Below are positions 1 through 8,203 of a stretch of 64,000 bases of DNA, piece by piece. The stretch's first letter is position 1. Each line of letters begins with the position of its first letter. The translations under genes and the position numbers were made by a program. Below the pieces are notes generated by a model. The model saw only the letters and a program-made list of their open reading frames with translations, was not told the DNA's origin and ran no database searches. This DNA comes from Bifidobacterium catulorum (GTDB lineage: Bacteria; Actinomycetota; Actinomycetes; Actinomycetales; Bifidobacteriaceae), in contig NZ_QFFN01000003.1 of the NCBI RefSeq assembly GCF_003129925.1, positions 62,001-126,000 of the forward strand. Reading direction: 5' to 3'.

Positions 1-1496
1 CGTCGGAGGGCGCCGCCGAGGCCTCCGACCGGTCCGAGGCAGGCGCGGGCGATTCCGGCACCGCATCCGTGGAACCGTCCGCGGCGCGGCAGATGGAAGG
101 ACGCTCGCATGCCCGGGTGGAGGAGTTCCTTCATACGGGAGGCGTCGTCGACTACGTGGACTTCCTGTCCAAAGGCGAGCCCGTGTGCGACATCTGGCAT
201 GTGAGCGGGGAAGGCACCTATCAGGAGGAGACGCAGGTCGTGGGCCCAGGCGGCGACCTGCACGCGCAGATGGTGGAGCGCACATGCGGGGTCGACATAG
301 CCCTGCGATGGACCAATGACTACGAGACCACCATACGCAGCTTCGTCAACGTGGTGGAGACCCCCGGCGGCGGCACGCACGTGGACGGGTTCCTCAACGC
401 GCTCACCAGGCAGGTGCGCAGGAATGTGGAGGCCAACGCCCGCAGGCTCAAGGTGAATCTGAAGGATTCCGCCACGAAGGTCGAGCGCGACGATGTGACG
501 ACCGGTCTGGTGGCCGTCGTCACGGTGCGCATCGCCGAACCGCAGTTCCAGGGACAGACCAAGGACGTGCTCGGCACCGCCCAGGTCAAGCCCATCGTCG
601 CCCGTCTCACCGACCGGCAGTTCGGCGAGATGATCGCCGGCTCCAAACGCGGCTACAAGGAGCAGTCGGGCCGTGTGCTGGAGAAGATCGCGGGAGAGAT
701 GCACGCGCGCATCCAGGCGCGCAGGACGAAGGAGGTCACGCGCCGCAAGAACGCCCTCGAATCCGCGTCCATGCCGTCGAAGCTCTCGGATTGCCAGCCC
801 GGCAACGACGACATCGCCGAGCTGTTCATCGTGGAGGGCGATTCCGCGTTGGGAACCGCCAAGGCAGCCCGCAACTCCATGTTCCAGGCGCTGCTGCCGA
901 TCCGCGGCAAGATCCTCAACGTGCAGAAGGCGTCCATCTCCCAGATGCTCGCCAACAAGGAATGCGCCTCGATCATCCAGGTCATCGGCGCGGGATCGGG
1001 GGCCACGTTCGACATCGCCCAGGCACGGTACGACAAGGTCATCATGATGACCGACGCCGATGTGGACGGCGCGCATATCCGGATTCTCCTGCTCACCCTG
1101 TTCTACCGGTACATGCGTCCGCTCATCGAGCACGGGCACGTATATGCGGCGGTGCCCCCGTTGCACCGCATCGCGCTCACCGGCAAACGCAAGGGCGAGT
1201 ACATCTACACGTACTCCGACGACGAGCTGGCGCAACGCACGGCACAGCTGGACAGAGGGCATATCGCCTACGATGACGATATCCAGCGTTACAAGGGACT
1301 CGGCGAAATGGACGCCGACCAGCTGGCCGACACCACCATGGACCCGCGCACACGCATGTTGAGGCGCATCCGGATGGAGGACGCGGCGCAGGCCTCGGAG
1401 ATCTTCAGCCTGCTCATGGGCGGAGAAGTGCCGCCGCGCAAGCGTTTCATCGTCGACAACGCCGACGATTTCGATCGTTCCAACATCGACGCCTGA
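1..1496 (+). CDS. parE: DNA topoisomerase IV subunit B, 3' part
   Basis: This is the ATPase/toprim subunit of topoisomerase IV, which decatenates replicated chromosomes. The reading frame is open from base 3, so the N-terminal ATPase domain lies left of the window. Visible are the rest of the transducer domain, then the toprim domain with EGDSALG and TDADVDGAHI, and the C-terminal QRYKGLGEMD motif. About 35 residues at the left edge are Ala/Ser/Glu/Gly-rich and look like a low-complexity insertion before the segment EEFLHTGGVVDYVDFLS. GyrB is the main alternative. The nearby parC-like gene on the opposite strand favours ParE. A strong hairpin follows the stop. Confidence 0.88.
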   Translation, partial: SEGAAEASDRSEAGAGDSGTASVEPSAARQMEGRSHARVEEFLHTGGVVDYVDFLSKGEPVCDIWHVSGEGTYQEETQVVGPGGDLHAQMVERTCGVDIALRWTNDYETTIRSFVNVVETPGGGTHVDGFLNALTRQVRRNVEANARRLKVNLKDSATKVERDDVTTGLVAVVTVRIAEPQFQGQTKDVLGTAQVKPIVARLTDRQFGEMIAGSKRGYKEQSGRVLEKIAGEMHARIQARRTKEVTRRKNALESASMPSKLSDCQPGNDDIAELFIVEGDSALGTAKAARNSMFQALLPIRGKILNVQKASISQMLANKECASIIQVIGAGSGATFDIAQARYDKVIMMTDADVDGAHIRILLLTLFYRYMRPLIEHGHVYAAVPPLHRIALTGKRKGEYIYTYSDDELAQRTAQLDRGHIAYDDDIQRYKGLGEMDADQLADTTMDPRTRMLRRIRMEDAAQASEIFSLLMGGEVPPRKRFIVDNADDFDRSNIDA

Positions 1497-1499
1497 CTC

Positions 1500-1537
1500 C
1501 CGTCGTTCCTCCGGGGCCGTCTCCGGAGGAACGACGG
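1500..1537 (+). terminator. Hairpin terminator after parE
   Basis: Two perfect 15-bp arms (1500-1514 and 1523-1537) flank an 8-nt loop just after the parE stop. There is no T tract, but the stem is long and GC-rich. It separates parE from the accessory cassette downstream. Confidence 0.8.
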
Positions 1538-1571
1538 CACGATAACCCCATGTTCGTTCCCCTGTGTCGGC

Positions 1572-1600
1572 TTGCATAATTTGGTCTAGCGTTTTACCAT
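1572..1600 (+). promoter_or_regulatory. Promoter of the sugar kinase cassette
   Basis: A -35 box TTGCAT (1572-1577) and a -10 box TACCAT (1595-1600) are separated by exactly 17 bp. They lie about 140 bp before the kinase start, so the mRNA would carry a long leader. The spacer contains a CTAGCGTTTT stretch that could be part of a LacI-family operator; that part is inference. Confidence 0.5.
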
Positions 1601-1739
1601 GAAATATGTCGGCGTTCCACGCAACATCTCAATACCATCCACTCATCCGCACGAACCCAGTAATCACGGACTACGAAAGGCGATGCCGCCGCGATTCCGG
1701 CATGGCATCGCGCGCCGGCACCATGCAAGGGAGACAGAC

Positions 1740-2729
1740 ATGAACGTGAACGGCATCAGCAGGGAAGAGGCGCTCGAACGGCTCGCATCATTCGCCCATA
1801 CGGCACGGCCCCTGGTCGTGGTCGGGTCGATGAACGCCGACTACACCGTGACCACGGAGCGACTGCCCCGGCCGGGCGAGACGGTGAACGCCGGTCCGCT
1901 GCGCGTCCTTCCGGGGGGCAAGTCCGGCAACCAGGCCGCCACCGCGGCGAAGATCGGCGCCGATGTGCGCATGCTCGGCGCTGTGGGGAGCGACTCCAAC
2001 GCCGGCTTCCTTCTGGACGAGCTGGGCAAGGCGGGCGTCCGCACCGACACGGTGCTGCATGTCGACGGCCCCAGCGGCACCACCGTCATCACCGTGGATT
2101 CCCACGGCGAGAACACCATCGTCTACTCGCCCGGTTCGAACGGCAAGGTGAGCCCCGAATACGTCCGGGCGCACGCCGACCTCTTCGACGAGGCCGCAGT
2201 GCTCGGCCTCTGCCTGGAAAGCCCCATGCCCGCCGTTATCGAGGCGGCCCGCATCGCCCACGAAGCGGGCGCGAAGGTGCTGGTCAACGATTCGCCGTTC
2301 ATCCCCGAGCTGCCGCGCGAACTCATCGTCAACGCCGACATCCTGCTGGTCAACGAGCATGAGATGAGCCAGCTGCTGGGCATCGACGAGCCCGAGGACG
2401 GCGACTGGGACGCCGTGGACTGGGATGCCATCGTCACGCAGATGTCGGGCTTCGGCTTCGATCAGGCAGTCATCACCCTCGGCGGCGACGGCAGCGTCGT
2501 CATCGACGATGGAAGCGCCCACCGCATCTCGCCGGTGAAGGTGGACGCCGTCGACACCACGGGCTGCGGCGACTCCTTCATGGGCACAATACTCGCCGGC
2601 CTTGCGTCCGGTCTTGACCTTGTGACCGGCGCACAGGTCGCCTCCTACGTATCCGCCTACGCGGCCACGGGATACGGCGCCCAGGCGTCATACGGCACGA
2701 CGGAGCAGATCGCGGCAAGATTCGCCTAG
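1740..2729 (+). CDS. Ribokinase-like PfkB family carbohydrate kinase
   Basis: It phosphorylates a sugar, most likely ribose or a nucleoside-derived sugar, using ATP in the cytoplasm. The protein is 329 aa. The N-terminal PfkB signature is near residues 20-60 (VVVGSMNADY, then LPGGKSGNQAATAAKIGADV). The catalytic-base motif DTTGCGDSF is near residue 275. The start at 1740 follows a GGGAG ribosome binding site; an in-frame ATG at 1599 has none. A LacI-type regulator gene begins 10 bp after the stop, with a permease and a glycosidase further on. This suggests the kinase acts on a sugar released by that glycosidase. The substrate is not proven. Confidence 0.85.
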   Translation: MNVNGISREEALERLASFAHTARPLVVVGSMNADYTVTTERLPRPGETVNAGPLRVLPGGKSGNQAATAAKIGADVRMLGAVGSDSNAGFLLDELGKAGVRTDTVLHVDGPSGTTVITVDSHGENTIVYSPGSNGKVSPEYVRAHADLFDEAAVLGLCLESPMPAVIEAARIAHEAGAKVLVNDSPFIPELPRELIVNADILLVNEHEMSQLLGIDEPEDGDWDAVDWDAIVTQMSGFGFDQAVITLGGDGSVVIDDGSAHRISPVKVDAVDTTGCGDSFMGTILAGLASGLDLVTGAQVASYVSAYAATGYGAQASYGTTEQIAARFA

Positions 2730-2739
2730 GCTGGAGAAC

Positions 2740-3765
2740 ATGGCCAAACGCACGACGATCAAGGATGTGGCGGCCGCCGCGGGAGTCTCCGCCACGGCAG
2801 TCTCCCTGGTATTGAACAACCGTCCGTCACGGGTATCCGAGGAGACCCGTGACGCCATCCTCCGCGCCGCCCGGGAACTGCACTACGTCCCCAACCAGGT
2901 GGCCCGCACGCTGGTGACGCAGCGCTCCATGCTGCTGGCGCTGATCGTACCGGACATCCAGAACCTGTTCTTCGCCGCCCTCGCCAAACGGCTGGAGGAC
3001 GAATGCCGGAGAACCGGTTACTCGCTGATCATCGCCAACACCAACGATTCACGCACGGCCGAACACGACGTCCTCGTCCGCCTCGCCGCCCGCGGGGTGG
3101 ACGGCATGTTCCTCATCGTTGCGGGCGAATCCGGCGGCGACATCACGGCGTTGCGGGATGACATCGGACGATGCGGATGCCCCGTGGTGCTGGTGGACCG
3201 CATGGCCGGGGCGTCCTGGTGCGACGGCGTGGGCATCGACAACCATGCCGGAGGCCGCATGGCTGCGCAGTATCTCATGGAATGCGGTCATCGCCGCATC
3301 GCCTGCGTCTATGGGGACACGCGTATCGGCAACGCCGCCGAACGACGTGACGGCTTCGTGGATGCGCTCGCGGAGGTGGGGCTTGCCCCCTCCGTCATGA
3401 TCGAAGGGGACTATCGGCACGAAGGCGGCTACGACGCGGCCGACGACGTCGTGGAATCAGGCGCCACCGCCGTATTCTGTTGCAACGACCTCATGGCCCT
3501 CGGCCTTATGCAGCGCCTTCGGGAACGCGGGCTTCGCGTTCCGGACGACATGTCCGTCATGGGATACGATGGCATCGCCGACCGGTTCGGGTTCGGCTTC
3601 GAGCTGACCACCATCGGCCAGAAGATAGGGTGGCTTTCCCACGAGGCCTCGGTCCTGATGCGTGAGCGCATCGGGGAATCCGGGTCCTCGGGCGCGTCGG
3701 GGGAGCGGAGCGTCATCATTCCACCCGAGCTCATCCGCCGGGGAACCGTGTCGATGAGAACATAG
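2740..3765 (+). CDS. LacI family transcriptional regulator
   Basis: A 341-aa ligand-responsive repressor. Residues 1-60 hold a classic LacI helix-turn-helix and hinge (TIKDVAAAAGVSATAVSLVLNN, then YVPNQVARTL). The rest is the periplasmic-binding-like sensor domain, ending in the typical IPPELIRRGT. It starts 10 bp after the kinase stop and precedes the permease, so it is probably the local regulator of this cassette. The effector is unknown; from the neighbours it may be a sugar or nucleoside-like ligand. Confidence 0.9.
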   Translation: MAKRTTIKDVAAAAGVSATAVSLVLNNRPSRVSEETRDAILRAARELHYVPNQVARTLVTQRSMLLALIVPDIQNLFFAALAKRLEDECRRTGYSLIIANTNDSRTAEHDVLVRLAARGVDGMFLIVAGESGGDITALRDDIGRCGCPVVLVDRMAGASWCDGVGIDNHAGGRMAAQYLMECGHRRIACVYGDTRIGNAAERRDGFVDALAEVGLAPSVMIEGDYRHEGGYDAADDVVESGATAVFCCNDLMALGLMQRLRERGLRVPDDMSVMGYDGIADRFGFGFELTTIGQKIGWLSHEASVLMRERIGESGSSGASGERSVIIPPELIRRGTVSMRT

Positions 3766-3830
3766 CCGTCGAACAGCCCATGGTCGTGTACTCTGTTTGG
3801 GGAAATGCAAACCCGGCAAGGAGGCATGGC

Positions 3831-5330
3831 ATGAGCGATACGCCGGCATCGACGGCCGCGGCCACAGGAGGGCCCGAGGCCAATGGAGTCAATCCCGTAC
3901 CCGAAAGCGAGCGGCACGGCAGATCACGGGACCTGTTCGCGGTATGGTTCGCATGGAACGTGTCCATCATGGGCATCAGCTACGGCATCTACGTCTATGG
4001 ACTCGGTCTCGGACCCCTTCAGGCCATCGTCGCCGGAACCCTCGGCTACGCCATCTCGTCGTTCCTCGTGGGCGTGCTTTCGGTGGGAGGCCCGCGAACC
4101 GGCCTGCCCACGCTGACGCAGACGCGTTTCGCCTTCGGATATCAGGGCAACCGCATCATCGCGTTCTTCGCCTACCTGTCGAACATCGGATGGAAGGTCA
4201 CCATCATCACCCTGGCCTCCACCACCGGGGCCAACATCTTCTCCAGACTCAATCCCGCCGTGTTCGCCAAGGACGACGGCACGCCGGTCACGTGGCTCGT
4301 GCTCATATGGTTCATCGTCGTTCTGGTCGTCACCATGGCGTTCGCCGTGGCCGGCCACGGACTGATCATGAAGGCCGAGAAATGGATCTCCTGGATCACC
4401 GGCGTCTTCACCATCGTGTTCATCGCCATGATCCTGCCGCACATCCACTGGGACAGGCTGGCGGGACAGCCCGACGGAGGCCCCATGGTGTTCGTCGGCG
4501 GCGTCGTCATGGCCATGACCATGGTCGGTCTGGGCATGCTCAACTACGGCGGCGACTTCGCACGCTACCTGCCCAAGGACACCAAGGCGCGCGGCGTCAT
4601 TGGATGGACCACCCTCGGCATCTCCCTGCCAGTCACGGTGCTGCTGATCCTCGGCATCCTGCTCGCGGCCACCAACGACAAGCTCGGCGAAGCCGCAGCC
4701 TCGGACCCCATCGCAGCCCTCACGGTGCTCCTGCCCACATGGTTCTTCGTGCCGTTCAGCATCGTCATCGTCATCTCCCTGGTCTCCGCGGCCATGACCG
4801 GCATCTACTCCTCCGGCCTGGCCCTCATGGCGGTGGGCCTGCCGGGGTCGCGCGTGGTCATCACCATCATCAACGGATGCATCATCGCATTCGGGGCCTT
4901 CTACCTGCTGTTCATCTCCACATCGTTCCTGGCCACGTTCCAGGCGTTCCTCGCACTCATCGCCGTGCCCATGGGAACGATGGGAGGCATCCAGCTCATC
5001 GACTTCATCCGTCAGAGGCGCTATGGCTGGGATGTGCGCATGGCCCGCACCAAGGGGTTCGGCGGCCGTTCGGGACGATGGACCGCCCTGACCGCAATGG
5101 GCGTCGCCACCGTGGTCGGACTCGGCATGGTCACCAGCGCCGACCCGAACATCGCCAAGGTCGTCGGCTTCCTGCTTACGCCCGAGCAGCGGACCGGCGT
5201 CATCGGATCGACAAACATCGGCGTCGTAGTCGCCATGATCGTCGGTACGGTCCTCTACGCCATCCTCACCTACGGATTCGGGCTCGATCCCAAGCCGGAC
5301 CGTTCCCGGCTCGAATCCGCAGACCAGTGA
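3831..5330 (+). CDS. NCS1 family purine-cytosine permease-like transporter
   Basis: A 499-aa integral membrane transporter of the nucleobase:cation symporter-1 family. The N-terminal segment (SRDLFAVWFAWNVSIMGISYG) and the TLTQTRFAFGYQGN loop are typical of CodB-like NCS1 members. About 12 hydrophobic segments are visible. The start at 3831 is chosen because AAGGAGG lies about 7 bp before it; an ATG at 3780 has no site. It sits between the LacI regulator and a cytosolic glycosidase. This suggests import of a nucleobase, nucleoside or related heterocycle glycoside. Family members carry cytosine, purines, allantoin, hydantoins or nucleosides, so the substrate is open. Confidence 0.85.
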   Translation: MSDTPASTAAATGGPEANGVNPVPESERHGRSRDLFAVWFAWNVSIMGISYGIYVYGLGLGPLQAIVAGTLGYAISSFLVGVLSVGGPRTGLPTLTQTRFAFGYQGNRIIAFFAYLSNIGWKVTIITLASTTGANIFSRLNPAVFAKDDGTPVTWLVLIWFIVVLVVTMAFAVAGHGLIMKAEKWISWITGVFTIVFIAMILPHIHWDRLAGQPDGGPMVFVGGVVMAMTMVGLGMLNYGGDFARYLPKDTKARGVIGWTTLGISLPVTVLLILGILLAATNDKLGEAAASDPIAALTVLLPTWFFVPFSIVIVISLVSAAMTGIYSSGLALMAVGLPGSRVVITIINGCIIAFGAFYLLFISTSFLATFQAFLALIAVPMGTMGGIQLIDFIRQRRYGWDVRMARTKGFGGRSGRWTALTAMGVATVVGLGMVTSADPNIAKVVGFLLTPEQRTGVIGSTNIGVVVAMIVGTVLYAILTYGFGLDPKPDRSRLESADQ

Positions 5331-5373
5331 GCGATGGCCATGCCATGACGTCGTCAGGAAGGAACGGCATCCG

Positions 5374-8193
5374 ATGAACGCGCACGATGATTTTCTCCAT
5401 CCAGGCGTATGGAACGCGCCGGCCACCTACTGGTTCTGGCACCGCATCCCCACCATGGGGGAGATCGACGAGCAGATCAGGCGGATGGACGAGGCCGGAT
5501 ACCGTTCCTTCCAGATACAGGCGCGCATGTCGATGCCGCTCGACGAGTATCTGAGCGACGACTACCTGCGCATGTGCCGTCACGCCGCCGACGTCGCCCG
5601 AAGCCACGACATGATGGTCGGCATCTATGACGAATACAACTGGCTTTCCGGACATGCGGGCGGACGTGTCGTCGCAGACGGCCACGACGGGCTGCGCGAA
5701 CGACACCTGTTCCATGTGACGGCGGACGTGGACGGACGGGGACACGTCGAGGGAACCATCGACGGCATCCATGCAGTCGACGTCGACTACCTGCTGCGAC
5801 AGGGGCGCGAATGGGTGTTCGAGGGCGGCGTTCCCCGATGGGACCAGTGGCGCATCGTCGCCGCCGTGGCCTACGACGCCGACGAACATGGCGCGGCCAT
5901 CGGCCCGACCGTCACGGACGTGACATCCCGCGCAAGGATCGCATCCGCCGACGCCGATGGCTGCGCCATGACCGCCGATCTCGATGACGTCACGGGGGAG
6001 CATCGACGGGTCACCTTCTTCGTATCGGCCCGTTGCGCGACCAGCCGCATGATCAACTACCTCGACCCCGAAGCCGCCCGACGCTTCACCGAGGTCGGCT
6101 ACGAACCGTACGCGAAGGCGTTCGGCGACCATCTCGGCACCACCGTCGCCTACGTGTTCTTCGACCAGCCCCACGCCTGCTTCTTCGACTGGGCGCAGAA
6201 CCGTGGCACCACCGCGTCCACGCTCATGTACGATCCGGAATTCTACCGGGAGCTCGCCGAAGAGGCCGGCGACCGCTGGCCTCTGATCCTGCTCGCATGG
6301 GCCATCGACGTCGGAGGGGAGACGACGCCGTCGCGTGTCTGGTTCTATGAGCGATACGCCAGGCGCGCCATCGACATGTTCTTCGGCACGCTCGCCACAT
6401 GGTGCCACGGTCACGGGTTGAGGCTCTGCGGCCATGAGGTGCTCAGCCACGTCTCCTCGTGGGACCCCACCAGCACCATCATCGCCGACGACCCTCGCAC
6501 CAACTTCGGACTCGACTACTTCGGCATCGACGCGTGGCGCGACGTCACCGGCGTGGACGCGCGCAACGACCATCCACAGCTCTCCGCCAAATTCGGCGAT
6601 TCCGTGGCACGCAGCCACGGCAGAAGCGGCTGCATCGTGGAGCAGTACTTCGGCCGCACGGTCCCCGGATCCCACTTCGCCGCCGGATGGTGGGAGCTCA
6701 CCCTCGACCGCCTGCGCTCGCAGACCATGAGGCATCATGTCCTCGGGATGAGGCAACTGCTCATGCACGCCTTTTGGCTCACCGACGGACATGACCCGTC
6801 CGGCGACGACGCGGCCGAGATGTTCGTCAACCCCCGGTTCGATTTCGCCCCGGGCGTCAACTATGAGCCGTGGTTCCGTTTCCATCGTCGGTTCGCCGAC
6901 GAATCCGCCCGGGTCTCCGTGTTCCTCGACGGATGCGAGCCGTTGGACGAAGTCGCCGTGCTGTACCCGCTGACGACGGACTGGGCCCACGGTCCGTCTC
7001 ATGGGTTCGGACGGCATATGGCCCTATGGTGCGAGAACCTGGCCCGCGACGGCATCGACTACGCCATCATCGACGAACGTGACCTGTGCCGGGGCGAGGC
7101 CGACGAGGGGGTCCTGCGTCTTCCGGACGGCCGCTCGTTCCCCGTACTGGCGCTGCCCGACGTGGAGACCCTGCACGACGAACGCTCCGTTCGCGTTCTG
7201 GAGCGTTTCGTCCGCACGGGTGGCACCGTGCTCGCCACCGGGGCCTTCCCCCACGAGGTGGCGGCCCCCGAACCGGGGAGGTGCCATGCCGTGAAACGGC
7301 TGAAGACGTTGGCGGATTGCGGGGCGACTGAGGAGGGGACCGTCCGCGTGTATGACGGTCTTCCCGAATGGCGCGCGGTAGCGGCGGACGTGATGGAGTG
7401 CGTGTCCCCGCTCCCGCGTGTGACCGACACGTCCCCGGAGATCGGACAGCTATGGGTGCGCAGGGGACGGGACCGCCTCGGATGGCGCATCATGCTGTTC
7501 AACGATGCCGATCGGAACAGGACCGTCGTCATCGAAACGGGATCGTCCCATGCGCGGCTCGTCGTCTGGAATCCGTCGGACGGCACGGTAGGGGAGCCGG
7601 GCTCGATCCGGGGAACCGGCATCGGGGCGAGCATCGAAACGTCCATGAACCCCCATCAGGTCGTATTGATGCAGATCATCCCGGACGGGGACGCGGCGCC
7701 CACGTCGATGACGCTGTCCACCGGATGGCGGTTCATGCCATATGAGGGCCATGAGGCCGACGCACCTGCCGGCATCAGTCCGATGTCTGGCTGGGAACGG
7801 CAGGGATATCCCACGTTCTGCGGCATGGGACGATACATCCGGGACGTCGTCATCGATCGGGGAGGGGATGGCGCATGGGATCTGTCGCTGCCGAAGGTCG
7901 CAGGGTCCGTCGTCGTCCGGGTCAACGGCGGGACGGTCGCGGAATCGCCATGGCCGGCCGGTCCGATACCGCTTGGACGCGTCATGAAGACCGGTGTGAA
8001 CAGGCTGGTCCTGGATATACTGCCGTCCGCGGCGAACCGATACTACGCCGGCACCATGCAACAGGGAGACGGCCCCGCACCGTGCGGCCTGCTGGACGCT
8101 CCGGTGCTCATACCGCACGTCGACGCAACCGTCGTCGTCCCGACGTCGCAGGCGTCCGGCCGCATAGCCGGCGGAGCCCGGAACCGCGGCTAG
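5374..8193 (+). CDS. Large cytosolic glycoside hydrolase, GH106-like
   Basis: A 939-aa protein without a signal peptide, so cytoplasmic. The N-terminal half looks like a TIM-barrel glycosidase: WFWHRIPTMGEIDEQIRRM near residue 20, MVGIYDEYNWLSG near residue 90, and RLCGHEVLSHVSSWDP near residue 350. Residues of about 520-630 resemble the GATase-like domain seen after such barrels. The C-terminal 130 residues look like a jelly-roll sugar-binding domain. This architecture resembles GH106 rhamnosidase-like proteins, but I cannot assign catalytic residues or substrate. It follows the permease by 43 bp with AAGGAAC before its ATG and belongs to the same cassette. Confidence 0.6.
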   Translation: MNAHDDFLHPGVWNAPATYWFWHRIPTMGEIDEQIRRMDEAGYRSFQIQARMSMPLDEYLSDDYLRMCRHAADVARSHDMMVGIYDEYNWLSGHAGGRVVADGHDGLRERHLFHVTADVDGRGHVEGTIDGIHAVDVDYLLRQGREWVFEGGVPRWDQWRIVAAVAYDADEHGAAIGPTVTDVTSRARIASADADGCAMTADLDDVTGEHRRVTFFVSARCATSRMINYLDPEAARRFTEVGYEPYAKAFGDHLGTTVAYVFFDQPHACFFDWAQNRGTTASTLMYDPEFYRELAEEAGDRWPLILLAWAIDVGGETTPSRVWFYERYARRAIDMFFGTLATWCHGHGLRLCGHEVLSHVSSWDPTSTIIADDPRTNFGLDYFGIDAWRDVTGVDARNDHPQLSAKFGDSVARSHGRSGCIVEQYFGRTVPGSHFAAGWWELTLDRLRSQTMRHHVLGMRQLLMHAFWLTDGHDPSGDDAAEMFVNPRFDFAPGVNYEPWFRFHRRFADESARVSVFLDGCEPLDEVAVLYPLTTDWAHGPSHGFGRHMALWCENLARDGIDYAIIDERDLCRGEADEGVLRLPDGRSFPVLALPDVETLHDERSVRVLERFVRTGGTVLATGAFPHEVAAPEPGRCHAVKRLKTLADCGATEEGTVRVYDGLPEWRAVAADVMECVSPLPRVTDTSPEIGQLWVRRGRDRLGWRIMLFNDADRNRTVVIETGSSHARLVVWNPSDGTVGEPGSIRGTGIGASIETSMNPHQVVLMQIIPDGDAAPTSMTLSTGWRFMPYEGHEADAPAGISPMSGWERQGYPTFCGMGRYIRDVVIDRGGDGAWDLSLPKVAGSVVVRVNGGTVAESPWPAGPIPLGRVMKTGVNRLVLDILPSAANRYYAGTMQQGDGPAPCGLLDAPVLIPHVDATVVVPTSQASGRIAGGARNRG

Positions 8194-8203
8194 GGTGAAA
8201 CGC

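Noticed and set aside
3924-5426. Long minus-strand open frame of 500 codons across the NCS1 permease
   Set aside because: It is a shadow of the GC-rich permease gene. The translation is dominated by Asp, Gly, His and Glu with no family features, while the plus frame is a clear transporter with a ribosome binding site.
5266-7017. Minus-strand open frame of 583 codons over the glycosidase
   Set aside because: The plus frame is uninterrupted, follows a ribosome binding site and shows glycosidase-like segments. The minus frame shows none.
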